Below are positions 7,839 through 16,345 of a stretch of 64,000 bases of DNA, piece by piece. The stretch comes from Poseidonibacter lekithochrous. Its GTDB lineage: Bacteria; Campylobacterota; Campylobacteria; Campylobacterales; Arcobacteraceae. Numbering within the stretch: the first letter of the stretch is position 1; each line of letters begins with the position of its first letter. Below the pieces are notes generated by a model. It did not search any database and was not told the origin of the DNA. It saw nothing but the letters and a program-made list of their open reading frames with translations. A program made the translations under genes and the position numbers. The stretch spans positions 3,100,001-3,164,000 of the forward strand of contig NZ_CP054052.1 in NCBI RefSeq assembly GCF_013283835.1. The letters are read 5' to 3'.

Positions 7839-9415
7839 TGAAAGAAAATAAATCAAAACTTTTTAAACAAAGACTTTTTAGAATACATGCAGCAGTAGGT
7901 ATTCTTGTTTCTTCTTTTATGTATATTTCAATCTTTTTTGGAGTATTTACAATATTTTTACCTTATATAAAAACATGGGAAAAACCATCTAGATATATAG
8001 AGGATATCAACATTATGAATATTGATTACAATAGTATGATAAATGAAGTTTTAAAAAACCCAGACTTTCCAAAAGATGATATTCTAATAAATCTTCCAGG
8101 AAATATGGGAGATCCTGCTGTTGTAATTACTCATCGATTTGCAAAAGAACAAGTATTTAATCCTAAAACTAATGAGAAAATAAACAATGAAACTAAAGAA
8201 CAAACTGGACTTGCGGATTTTATAAATCATTTACATTATGGAAGACCTTTAAAATCCATAGGAATGATTTTCTTTGGTTTTATAGCTACTGCAACCCTTG
8301 CTTTAATACTTACAGGTCTTATACTCATAATAAAAATGAAGTTTAAAAATAAAGGGAAAAACCAACAATCAATATTTTCAAAAGTTCATGTAAAGATTTT
8401 TTCATGGATATTTTTTCCTTTAATTTTAATAACACTAAGTGGAGCTTTGATGAATGTGGGATTAATTAGTGCAGGTCCTATGTCACAAATAATTACAAAA
8501 GGAGAAGCAAAAAGTATTGATGCTGTTGTAGGAACAGTACTATTTGCACAAAATAAAGCAAGTAAAAAAGCAAATAAACCTGCAAAAATGAAAGATATAA
8601 AAAATTTATTAATAAAAGCACAAGAGATAAATCCCCAACTTATTTTTAAACAAATAAAATTAGTAAACTGGAATGATAAAAATGCACAAGTTGAAATAAT
8701 AGGATATAACCCTTATAAACCGTTTTTTAATGGGGGTATTTTTAATAAACCTACAATTATATTAAGTGCTGTTAACGCAGACCTAATAAAAAATCAAAAG
8801 GTAATGGATAAAGTCTGGACGGTATTTGTAGCTGAAATAATATTCTTCTTACACTTCTTATTTGGTATTGATATTTTTTCAAGGGTGTTAATAGCCGTAT
8901 TAATGATATTATCTGCTATTGCTATTGGGTTTGGAACTATGTTATTTCTTGAGAAAAAGGCAAAAAAATTTGATGATAAAATCACTTTTTATCACTGGAT
9001 AGGAAAGTTTTCACTTGCAAGCATGATTGGTATTATTCCCTCAATTGCTATGTTATTTGTACTTCAATGGATGTTACCTTTTGATTTAGAGGATAGATTA
9101 ATATGGCAACAAGGAATATTTTATAATATTTGGCTATTTACTCTATTTTGGTCTTTTTATAAAATAAACTCTTATGAAGTAGCTAAAAACTTTTTCTTTA
9201 TTGGGGGGTTATTATTTATAATTTCAGTAATGTTACATTTGATTTTTTTAAATATTCCTATACTAGAATTTTTTAATCTAAGTAGTATATTCACAGTTGA
9301 TATATCTTTAGTTTTACTTGGAATAATACTAATATACATCTCAGAGAAACTACCAAAAAATAGAGATGAAGCTAAGTTATTTTGGACACTAAAAAAACAA
9401 AAGGATAATAAGTGA
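7838..9415 (+). CDS. PepSY-domain membrane protein (PiuB-like)
   Basis: A 525-residue inner-membrane protein with several hydrophobic helices. The first follows the family start RLFRIHAAVGILVS. A large periplasmic part is followed by a His-containing region (FINHLHYGRPL, about 127-137) and a helix. More helices occur around residues 180-210, and the C-terminal half has another group (FLHFLFGIDIFSRVLIAVL). This is the PepSY-associated TM family often encoded with siderophore receptors and sometimes called PiuB. Its members are thought to reduce or release iron from the siderophore in the periplasm. Position and overlaps on both sides (TAATG before, GTGA after) put it in the receptor operon. 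Confidence 0.8.
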   Translation: MKENKSKLFKQRLFRIHAAVGILVSSFMYISIFFGVFTIFLPYIKTWEKPSRYIEDINIMNIDYNSMINEVLKNPDFPKDDILINLPGNMGDPAVVITHRFAKEQVFNPKTNEKINNETKEQTGLADFINHLHYGRPLKSIGMIFFGFIATATLALILTGLILIIKMKFKNKGKNQQSIFSKVHVKIFSWIFFPLILITLSGALMNVGLISAGPMSQIITKGEAKSIDAVVGTVLFAQNKASKKANKPAKMKDIKNLLIKAQEINPQLIFKQIKLVNWNDKNAQVEIIGYNPYKPFFNGGIFNKPTIILSAVNADLIKNQKVMDKVWTVFVAEIIFFLHFLFGIDIFSRVLIAVLMILSAIAIGFGTMLFLEKKAKKFDDKITFYHWIGKFSLASMIGIIPSIAMLFVLQWMLPFDLEDRLIWQQGIFYNIWLFTLFWSFYKINSYEVAKNFFFIGGLLFIISVMLHLIFLNIPILEFFNLSSIFTVDISLVLLGIILIYISEKLPKNRDEAKLFWTLKKQKDNK

Positions 9416-9897
9416 AAAAATATTTAATACTATTTCTACTATTGATCCTTTATACAAATATTAATGCCCATGAATTAGAAGTAAATGTCATTGATAATAA
9501 AAATAATACTATTACAATTTCTGCACTTCTAAATACAGGTGAGAGTGCAGTAGGAGTTTTAGTAAGATTAGAAGATAAAAATACAAAAGAAATAATCTTC
9601 CAGAAAAGACTTCCAAAAAGTAATCAATTAACAACAAATATTCCAAAAGTTGCTTATATTATTGTCTTTGATGAAGGAGATGATGACTTAACAATAGAAG
9701 AAGGAATTCCACCGAAAGAAGGTTTTCAAGAACAAAAAAAGAAAGAGAAGAAAAAAAGTAGAGGAGATGCTCATATCTCTACAAATAATGCTGTAGTTTT
9801 TTCTATAATTATTGCATTTTTATTACTACTATCCATTATGTTTATAGGAAAAAGAAATACGGATAAACTAATAAAAGAACTACAAAATAAAAGATAG
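9412..9897 (+). CDS. Secreted/anchored small protein of the siderophore operon, function unknown
   Basis: A 161-residue protein with a signal peptide (cleavage probably after NINA), a beta-rich domain of about 80 residues, a lysine-rich linker (QKKKEKKKSRGDAH) and one C-terminal membrane helix (about 128-146) with a basic end. The layout is like periplasmic domains anchored to the inner membrane, reminiscent of the soluble part of some nickel/cobalt uptake proteins, but I do not recognise the family. The GTG start overlaps the PepSY stop by four bases. It is the last gene of the receptor operon, so a role in metal uptake is inferred from context only. Confidence 0.6.
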   Translation: MKKYLILFLLLILYTNINAHELEVNVIDNKNNTITISALLNTGESAVGVLVRLEDKNTKEIIFQKRLPKSNQLTTNIPKVAYIIVFDEGDDDLTIEEGIPPKEGFQEQKKKEKKKSRGDAHISTNNAVVFSIIIAFLLLLSIMFIGKRNTDKLIKELQNKR

Positions 9898-9918
9898 CAA
9901 GCTTTTGCTATCTTTTAT
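9889..9918. terminator. Bidirectional terminator
   Basis: AAAAGATAGCAA and TTGCTATCTTTT form a perfect 12-bp stem with a 4-base loop. An A-run lies on one side and a T-rich stretch on the other, between the convergent siderophore operon and recQ. Confidence 0.8.
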
Positions 9919-9921
9919 TAT

Positions 9922-12024
9922 CTATTTTTTAGATAAATACTCAAACAGAGACAAGTGTTGTCTTAACTCTTGAATAGAACCATACTCTAAACCTTTTTCT
10001 ATCCATTGTTTTATTTCATCTGAAACTTCTAAAGGTTTTAATAACTCTTCTTTTTTCTCTTTTGATATTTTTTCATGTTCATTTAGTAAGTTTACATGAG
10101 ATAAAACAGATGTAAGACCTAAATCTCTTTTTTGTGCTATATCTTCTAGACTATTACCTTCTTGTAATAACTCATATGTATCTGTATATGTTTTTGTTAG
10201 TTTCTTTAAAGGAGCTCTTGTCTCAATCTTTTCTTTGAACTCTTCTTTTATATCTTTACAAAGGTTTAAAAACTCTTCCCCATATTTTTCAAACTTTTTT
10301 AGACCCACTCCATTTACTTCTAACATTTCTTCTTTTGTAGTTGGAAGTTTCGAGCTAAACTCTTTTAGACTCTTATCTCCAAAAATTACATAAGCAGGTA
10401 CTTCATGTTCACTAGCCATTTGTCTACGTAAGCTTCTAAACTTCTCATATAATTCTTCATCAAAAGATAAAACTTCTTGTGATTCTTCTTGTTTTATAGC
10501 AATTCCTAGTTTATCTTCATCCATTAAAAGTTTTTGATTCCCTTTTAATATATCCATACCTAAAGCATTTAGTTTAAGTACTCTAAACTCACCTAAATTT
10601 ACTGCTTGCATATCTATCAGTTTATCAGCTATTGCTACCCATTCATTTTTACTCTTATCTTTTCCTAATCCATATACCTTTAGTTGCTCATGTCCAAACT
10701 CTAATAGTTTTTGATTCTTTGAACCTCGAAGAATATCTATAATGTGATTTGTTCCAAATCTCTGTTCACTTCTATACACAGCAGATAAGAACTTTTGAGC
10801 CTCAACACTTACATCTACTTGAGCTATTTCACCTTTCGTGCAGTTATCACATAATGTATTACATTCATCTATCTCATCTTCAAAATATGAAGCAATTATT
10901 TTATGTCTACAATTGTTTGAAACACAATATCTATACATAAACTCTAACTTGTCAAGTCCAGTTTGTTTATATGAATCATCTATTGAGTCTTCTATTTGTA
11001 TCTTTCTTTTTACCTCATCACCTTTTGAGTAAAGTAAATATACATAAGACATAGCTCCATCACGTCCAGCTCGTCCTATTTCTTGATAGTAGTTTTCTAA
11101 TGTTTTAGGTAAAGATGTATGTATTACAAATCTAATATTTGATTTATCTATCCCCATACCAAATGCAATAGTTGCAACTACAATATCTACATTTTCATAT
11201 ACAAAATCATTAAATACTTCATCTTTACGTTCAGCACTTAATCCCGCATGATATGCTTTTGATTTATATCCATTATCTACTAAAAATTGTGCAGTTGATT
11301 CTGCTTCTTTTCTTGTAAAGGTATATATGATTCCACATAGTCCCCTATGTGATTTTAGGAAGTTTAATATCTGTGACTTTCCATTTGCAATTCTTGGTTC
11401 AACTTTGATATCAAGATTATCCCTTTGAGTCTTAGCTCTAAAGTGTTTTGCATTTACTAGATTTAAATTATTAGCTATATCTGCTTCAACTTTTTTAGTT
11501 GCAGTTGCAGTAAATGCAGCAATACAAGTATCAGGGAAAAACTGCTTAAGTCTATTAAGATTTCTATACTCAGCTCTAAACTCATGTCCCCATCCAGATA
11601 CACAGTGAGCTTCATCTATTACAAAATAGTTTATATTCACTCTTTGTAATACACTAACAAACTCATTAGATGTAAATCTCTCAGGTGCAACATATACAAA
11701 CTTCAGCTGTCCTGCTAAAAGTTTTTGCATAGTAAAACCATTTTCATCAGGTGTTTGAGAAGAAGATATCATTGAAGCTTCTATATCTAAATCATTAAGA
11801 GCTTTTACTTGGTCTTGCATAAGTGCTATAAGTGGAGAGATTACTACTGTAATCCCATCCATAAGAAGTGTTGGTAACTGATAACAAAGTGACTTTCCAC
11901 CACCAGTAGGAAGAATAGTTAATACATCTTGTTTTGAAAGAATTGAATCAACTACTTCTTCTTGGAAAGATCTAAAGTTATCATGTCCAAATATATTTTT
12001 TAGTATTTCTTGTTTTGTATTCAT
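9922..12024 (-). CDS. recQ: ATP-dependent DNA helicase RecQ
   Basis: 3'-5' DNA helicase for recombination repair. It is 700 residues, somewhat longer than E. coli RecQ. Helicase domain: Walker A TGGGKS (Lys near 44), the DEAH box at 137-140 with the RecQ aromatic-rich loop WGHEFR, and motif VI QEIGRAGRDG. The RecQ zinc-binding part follows (Cys residues in CRHKI and CDNC), then the RQC winged helix and an HRDC domain (about 520-590). A C-terminal extension of about 100 residues looks like a further helix-turn-helix domain of the kind found at some RecQ ends. It probably stands as a single gene, or follows a promoter in the short gap at 12025-12061. Confidence 0.95.
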   Translation of the reverse strand: MNTKQEILKNIFGHDNFRSFQEEVVDSILSKQDVLTILPTGGGKSLCYQLPTLLMDGITVVISPLIALMQDQVKALNDLDIEASMISSSQTPDENGFTMQKLLAGQLKFVYVAPERFTSNEFVSVLQRVNINYFVIDEAHCVSGWGHEFRAEYRNLNRLKQFFPDTCIAAFTATATKKVEADIANNLNLVNAKHFRAKTQRDNLDIKVEPRIANGKSQILNFLKSHRGLCGIIYTFTRKEAESTAQFLVDNGYKSKAYHAGLSAERKDEVFNDFVYENVDIVVATIAFGMGIDKSNIRFVIHTSLPKTLENYYQEIGRAGRDGAMSYVYLLYSKGDEVKRKIQIEDSIDDSYKQTGLDKLEFMYRYCVSNNCRHKIIASYFEDEIDECNTLCDNCTKGEIAQVDVSVEAQKFLSAVYRSEQRFGTNHIIDILRGSKNQKLLEFGHEQLKVYGLGKDKSKNEWVAIADKLIDMQAVNLGEFRVLKLNALGMDILKGNQKLLMDEDKLGIAIKQEESQEVLSFDEELYEKFRSLRRQMASEHEVPAYVIFGDKSLKEFSSKLPTTKEEMLEVNGVGLKKFEKYGEEFLNLCKDIKEEFKEKIETRAPLKKLTKTYTDTYELLQEGNSLEDIAQKRDLGLTSVLSHVNLLNEHEKISKEKKEELLKPLEVSDEIKQWIEKGLEYGSIQELRQHLSLFEYLSKK

Positions 12025-12061
12025 AACGGGATATTAGCATACTTTGAGTTAATGATTATAT

Positions 12062-13456
12062 TTATTTTTTATTTGCTTTCTCTTCTATATTTAAAATAGC
12101 CTGCTTTGGAAAGATATTTACATAATGTCCCTCTTTATTTACAAGATATAAGTGAGGTATATATCTTCTACTATTAGTTTTACGTTCTAGTTTATATATT
12201 AACTCATTTGATTCATTTATTTTTTTATATTTTAGATATTTACTTAGTCTTTTTGTACGATAGTTTATCAAAAGTAAATCAGCATAAACACCTCTAAAAT
12301 ACTTTTGTAGAAGATCAAAATCTTTTTTTGACGTAGATAAAGATATAAGAACTCTTTTATCTTCTTTTTTCATTCTGTTTTGTACTTCACTATATTTAGA
12401 ATCTATCTCTTTTTCAAAAACATACTTTTCCAATTTTTCAATCATTGATTTTATTCTATGATCAGCACTTAAAATATAATCATTTATAAACCATATTGGC
12501 TTAAATAAAACTTCCCATAACTCTAATTCTTTATATGTAACATAAGATAAGTTTTTTGCTATTTCCACTGCATTTTTATCATCTTTTATCTCATCTAAAA
12601 TCAAAGGGTAATTTGTTTTCTCTCTAAAGGTAGTAATAATAGGTTTTAATAAGAACTCTTTTTGTTTTATCACAAAATATTCACCATTATTTTTTTTGTA
12701 AATAGAGTAATAAAATTCTTCAAAGAAAAATGTTTTTTCTCTTTTATTATCAAGTATCAAATTTTCTGCATGAGAACCAGAAGTATCTGTAAAACTCATA
12801 TCTAATAAGTTTTGTTTTGCACTTATAAAGTTTATTAAAGCATGAATAAGAATAATTAAGACTACAAATTGTACTTTTTTATTTAAAAACCTAACATTAT
12901 CAATAAAACCTCTAAATAAGATTTTTAGTATATTTTGTTCTCTATATTTCTTTTCATAAGAGTTGTTTGTAGCAGTTTCAAAACTATTCAAACTAGAATC
13001 ATTATAATCATAAAGTTCAAGTAAATAAACTATTTCCTCATAATTTTTAAGTAGCGAATAAATCATTCCATCATTTAACATAATTATTCTTTTATCTTTT
13101 AAATAAAACCTAACGCTTAAATAATTATATGTACCATTGAAGAAATGAACTTTAGTATCTATTTTTTCTATTTGATTTTTATAGATTTTTATATCTTCCA
13201 CTAAAATATCATTTTCATATATTTGCCAAGAGAGTGTTTTATTATCAATTTGAAGGTCTAATTTCCTATTTACAAAAAGGGCATATATCAAACCTGCAGG
13301 ATAAAAGAAAAGTACTAGAAACATTAATAAAAACATTACTTTTACTATTAAATCCTCTGAATAATAAGCAATAAACAAAAATAAAAAAGAGAGAGGTGTC
13401 ATGAAGATTTTAATACCAATCTCTTTTTTTAGTATATAAGATTTATTATCTCTCAT
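12062..13456 (-). CDS. Membrane protein of unknown function
   Basis: A 464-residue protein I do not recognise. Two close membrane helices lie near the N-terminus (about 14-35 and 37-60), and a third lies around 193-213. Between them is a beta-rich domain of about 120 residues (DLQIDNKTLSWQIYENDILV and following), like a PH-type or photosystem-assembly-like domain in membrane proteins. The C-terminal 240 residues are probably cytoplasmic or periplasmic and end with a predicted strand-rich part. It precedes recQ on the same strand but has no clear functional link to it. Codon use is like its neighbours. Confidence 0.6.
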   Translation of the reverse strand: MRDNKSYILKKEIGIKIFMTPLSFLFLFIAYYSEDLIVKVMFLLMFLVLFFYPAGLIYALFVNRKLDLQIDNKTLSWQIYENDILVEDIKIYKNQIEKIDTKVHFFNGTYNYLSVRFYLKDKRIIMLNDGMIYSLLKNYEEIVYLLELYDYNDSSLNSFETATNNSYEKKYREQNILKILFRGFIDNVRFLNKKVQFVVLIILIHALINFISAKQNLLDMSFTDTSGSHAENLILDNKREKTFFFEEFYYSIYKKNNGEYFVIKQKEFLLKPIITTFREKTNYPLILDEIKDDKNAVEIAKNLSYVTYKELELWEVLFKPIWFINDYILSADHRIKSMIEKLEKYVFEKEIDSKYSEVQNRMKKEDKRVLISLSTSKKDFDLLQKYFRGVYADLLLINYRTKRLSKYLKYKKINESNELIYKLERKTNSRRYIPHLYLVNKEGHYVNIFPKQAILNIEEKANKK

Positions 13457-13493
13457 TTTACAACCTTTATTATTTAGGTTGTTATTTTATCAT

Positions 13494-14423
13494 TTATTTT
13501 GCTAAATATTCTTCTATATTATCAGCAACCATAGAAATAAGTCTAGTTCTAGCTTCTACACTTGCCCATCCAATATGTGGAGTTAAAAGTAATCTATCTT
13601 TGTTTTGTACTTTTAATAAAGGATTTGATTCTTCTATTGGTTCAACATTTACAACATCAATACCACAATAAATCTCTTTTTCATCTATTAGTTTTGATAA
13701 ATCAGCTTCATTTATAATTCCACCACGACCAAGGTTTAATAAAATCGCTCCATCTTTCATATTCTTCATATTTTCATAGTTTAATAAATCTTTTGTTTGC
13801 TCATTTAATGGACAATGAATTGAGATAATATCACAAGTACTTAGTAACTCATCAAGTTCAACTCTTTTAAATTCACTATTATTGTTTCGCCCAGAAGTTG
13901 AATAATATACTACTTCACAATCAAAAGCTTGAGCTCTTTTAGCAAAAGAAGAACCAATATCTCCAAGCCCAATAACCCCTACTCTTTTTTTATCTAGTTC
14001 AAAAAATGGTTTATCAATATGAGTAAAAATCTCAGACTTTTGCCAATTACCCTCATCTACATAATTTTTATAATAGTTTAGTTTTGAAACAAAATGAAAA
14101 ATCATTGAAAATGCAACTTGAGATACAGAAGAACTAGAGTATCCAGCTACATTTTTCACTTCAATTCCTTTTTGTTTTGCATACTCTAAATCTACATTGT
14201 TTTTACCAGTTGCACTAATACAAATAAGTTTTAGTTTTGAGTTTTCCATAACTTTTTTTGAAATCATTACTTTATTTGTGATTACAATATCTGCATCTTT
14301 TACTCTATCTTTCGTCTCATTCTCTTTTGTAATATCAAAAACTTCTACTTCACCAAACTTATTAAAGATATCTACATTTACATCATTGCCTAATGTTTTT
14401 CTATCTAAAATTACTATTTTCAT
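13494..14423 (-). CDS. D-2-hydroxyacid dehydrogenase (NAD-dependent)
   Basis: A 309-residue dehydrogenase that oxidises a D-2-hydroxy acid or reduces the keto acid with NAD(H). The nucleotide-binding glycine motif is GVIGLGDIGSSFAKRA (about 148-163). The catalytic triad can be seen: Arg in LLNLGRGGIINEADL, Glu in VVNVEPIEE and His in LTPHIGWAS. The closest well-known relatives are glycerate/hydroxypyruvate dehydrogenases, but the substrate is not determined by these motifs. It is the last gene of a three-gene operon (EamA transporter, tautomerase, this gene) behind two TetR-type operators, so it may act on an imported or exported organic acid. Confidence 0.85.
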   Translation of the reverse strand: MKIVILDRKTLGNDVNVDIFNKFGEVEVFDITKENETKDRVKDADIVITNKVMISKKVMENSKLKLICISATGKNNVDLEYAKQKGIEVKNVAGYSSSSVSQVAFSMIFHFVSKLNYYKNYVDEGNWQKSEIFTHIDKPFFELDKKRVGVIGLGDIGSSFAKRAQAFDCEVVYYSTSGRNNNSEFKRVELDELLSTCDIISIHCPLNEQTKDLLNYENMKNMKDGAILLNLGRGGIINEADLSKLIDEKEIYCGIDVVNVEPIEESNPLLKVQNKDRLLLTPHIGWASVEARTRLISMVADNIEEYLAK

Positions 14424-14432
14424 CTCTTTTCC

Positions 14433-14810
14433 TTAGCCTTTTATATATCTATATTCTTGTGTTAAGCCTTCAAAGCCCCAAGAATCTCCCTCAATTTCAT
14501 CAATTATAATATAACTTGCAGGTGTTATATCACCTAATATTTCTTTTAAATTTAAATATGTTTCTTTTATATATTGCGCTTTTTGATTCTTTGTATTAGT
14601 ACCTTTAGTGATTTTAATATCAACATTAAAAGTACTTAAATTATCTTTATTTATATTCCAAGTATCAAAGGGGACAAATTCTACTAAAACAGAAGTTACT
14701 TCTGGCTTTTTATTTAAAATATTTGTTGTATTTTCTAATATAATATCAACTATTTTCTCTCTTAATTCATCACTTTTTTTAACATTTGTTTTTACATTAA
14801 TATATGGCAT
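14433..14810 (-). CDS. Tautomerase-superfamily protein (4-OT-like)
   Basis: A 125-residue protein beginning Met-Pro-Tyr-Ile-Asn-Val. A proline directly after the initiator Met is the catalytic base of tautomerases such as 4-oxalocrotonate tautomerase. The beta-alpha-beta core (VKTNVKKSDELREKIVDII) and a second similar unit around residues 60-100 suggest a double-length monomer. It is placed 9 bases from both neighbours in an operon with a transporter and a D-2-hydroxyacid dehydrogenase, which suggests a small pathway handling a keto/enol acid. The substrate is unknown. Confidence 0.75.
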   Translation of the reverse strand: MPYINVKTNVKKSDELREKIVDIILENTTNILNKKPEVTSVLVEFVPFDTWNINKDNLSTFNVDIKITKGTNTKNQKAQYIKETYLNLKEILGDITPASYIIIDEIEGDSWGFEGLTQEYRYIKG

Positions 14811-14819
14811 TTCATTTCC

Positions 14820-15686
14820 TTATTTTTTATTAATTAACAATATTCCTACTAAAACTGCAAATATTCCAATGAACATAGTAATATCTATATCTATATCAAA
14901 TAGAAAGTAAGATATTAAAGCAGCACAAACTGGCATCATATAAAATACTGACGATACTTTTGATACTTCACCTTTTTCAATCATCACATACAATAAAGAT
15001 AAAGCCCCAATACTAACCCCAACACTCATATAAACTAAAGCTATTAAAAAATCCCCATTAAAAGTGATATTTATATCTTCAAAAAACAGAAGTATTGGTA
15101 CTACTAATATTGTAGAAGATAAGGTCTGTATTGCTCCGCCTGAGTATAAATTCATCTTTGAACAATATTTCTTTTGGTAAATATTCCCAAAACTAAGACC
15201 TAATAAGGCAATAATAGAAAAAACTATTCCTAAAATCTGTGAGCTTGAACCTCCTACTTTTGAAGAAACAACAAAGGCAACTCCTAAAATACCTAGAAGT
15301 AAACCTATTAAAATCTTCATATTAAATTTCTCACCCAATAACTTAACAGCTAAAAAAGTCACTACTATTGGTTGTAAAGCAATAATCAAAGCAGATAAAG
15401 ATGCCGATATTCCAAAGGATATTGATAAAAACACCCCAATAGAAAATACTCCTACTGTTAATAAACCAGCAGTACTTATATGTACAAATTCTAATAATGT
15501 ATTAGGCCATTGAACTCTTAGAACACTTGCAATTATTAATAAAATAAAAAATGCAATAAAAAATCTCAAAGCTAAAAAAGCCATAGGACTTGAATTTTCT
15601 AATCCAAAAGCAGTAAATACAAAACCACTTCCATAAAGAAATATAAATACTATTGGTAAAGCTAAAGTTTTCATTGAAAGTAACAT
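14820..15686 (-). CDS. EamA-family (DMT superfamily) transporter
   Basis: A 288-residue membrane protein with ten predicted helices in two repeats of five, the EamA arrangement. The start of the first repeat (VFIFLYGSGFVFTAFGLENS) and the second-repeat opening (ILGIVFSIIALLGLSFGNIY) are typical. Members export or import amino acids, nucleosides and other metabolites, so the substrate here is open. It is the first gene of an operon controlled by two palindromic operators just upstream, and a TetR gene lies immediately beyond them. Confidence 0.85.
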   Translation of the reverse strand: MLLSMKTLALPIVFIFLYGSGFVFTAFGLENSSPMAFLALRFFIAFFILLIIASVLRVQWPNTLLEFVHISTAGLLTVGVFSIGVFLSISFGISASLSALIIALQPIVVTFLAVKLLGEKFNMKILIGLLLGILGVAFVVSSKVGGSSSQILGIVFSIIALLGLSFGNIYQKKYCSKMNLYSGGAIQTLSSTILVVPILLFFEDINITFNGDFLIALVYMSVGVSIGALSLLYVMIEKGEVSKVSSVFYMMPVCAALISYFLFDIDIDITMFIGIFAVLVGILLINKK

Positions 15687-15694
15687 CTCATCTC

Positions 15695-15750
15695 CTTGAC
15701 TGTTTGGTCAAGTTAAACTATAGCAAAATCTTGACTGATTAGTCAAGATT
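15695..15750. promoter_or_regulatory. Two palindromic TetR-type operators
   Basis: CTTGAC-N6-GTCAAG occurs twice, at 15695-15712 and 15730-15747, with centres 35 bases apart. The second extends to 9-base arms (AATCTTGAC / GTCAAGATT, 15727-15750). Both lie between the tetR stop and the EamA start, so they sit in the promoter of the EamA operon. The second may also fold as a hairpin at the end of tetR. Binding by the adjacent TetR is inferred. Confidence 0.75.
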
Positions 15751-15767
15751 TTTAAATTGAAATTTTG

Positions 15768-16343
15768 TTATTTAGTTTTTAGTAGGTTTAGATAGTTATT
15801 AAGTTGTTCGATACAAACGTCGTAGTAGTGTGAATCAGAGGATTTTTTACTTGTAGTTAATCCACCTTGAATAGTTGCAAGAATGAACATTCCTACAGCT
15901 TTTGTATCTGTATCTTTTTTGATTTCACCAATTTCAACTGCTCTATCTAAAGCAATTTGGAATATTTCTTCAAATTTAAAATAAGATTTTTCAAGAGCAA
16001 TCTTAAAATCATTATCTTGATTTGATAATTCATGAACAAGATTATTTAATCTACATCCATAAATAAAGTTGTATAAAGGTTTATTTTTTAATACAGCCAT
16101 TATTGCTTCAATCATGTTTTCTTCACTTTCCAAAATAACACCGTATTTATTTTGAATGTAATCATCAACATGAACATCAATAATTGCTAATATCAATTCT
16201 TTTTTTGACTTAAAGAAGTGATACATACTTCCTTTATTCATAGAGGCTTTTTTTAATATCTTATCAACTGAAGTTGCATGATAACCATTTTGGTATATCT
16301 CTTCAAATGCGACTTTTAAAAGTTTGTCTTTTGATGAACTCAT
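15768..16343 (-). CDS. TetR-family transcriptional regulator
   Basis: A 191-residue repressor. The N-terminal HTH is clear (EIYQNGYHATSVDKILKKA, then NKGSMYHFFKSKKELILAII, residues 13-55). The C-terminal ligand-binding domain is all-helical with two Cys residues. It most likely binds the two palindromes just downstream and represses the EamA-tautomerase-dehydrogenase operon until a ligand appears. It is separated by only two bases from the HTH gene upstream and probably shares its transcript. Confidence 0.88.
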   Translation of the reverse strand: MSSSKDKLLKVAFEEIYQNGYHATSVDKILKKASMNKGSMYHFFKSKKELILAIIDVHVDDYIQNKYGVILESEENMIEAIMAVLKNKPLYNFIYGCRLNNLVHELSNQDNDFKIALEKSYFKFEEIFQIALDRAVEIGEIKKDTDTKAVGMFILATIQGGLTTSKKSSDSHYYDVCIEQLNNYLNLLKTK

Positions 16344-16345
16344 TA

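Noticed and set aside
10749-11032. Two plus-strand frames inside recQ
   Set aside because: They are antisense shadows of an intact recQ with all helicase motifs.
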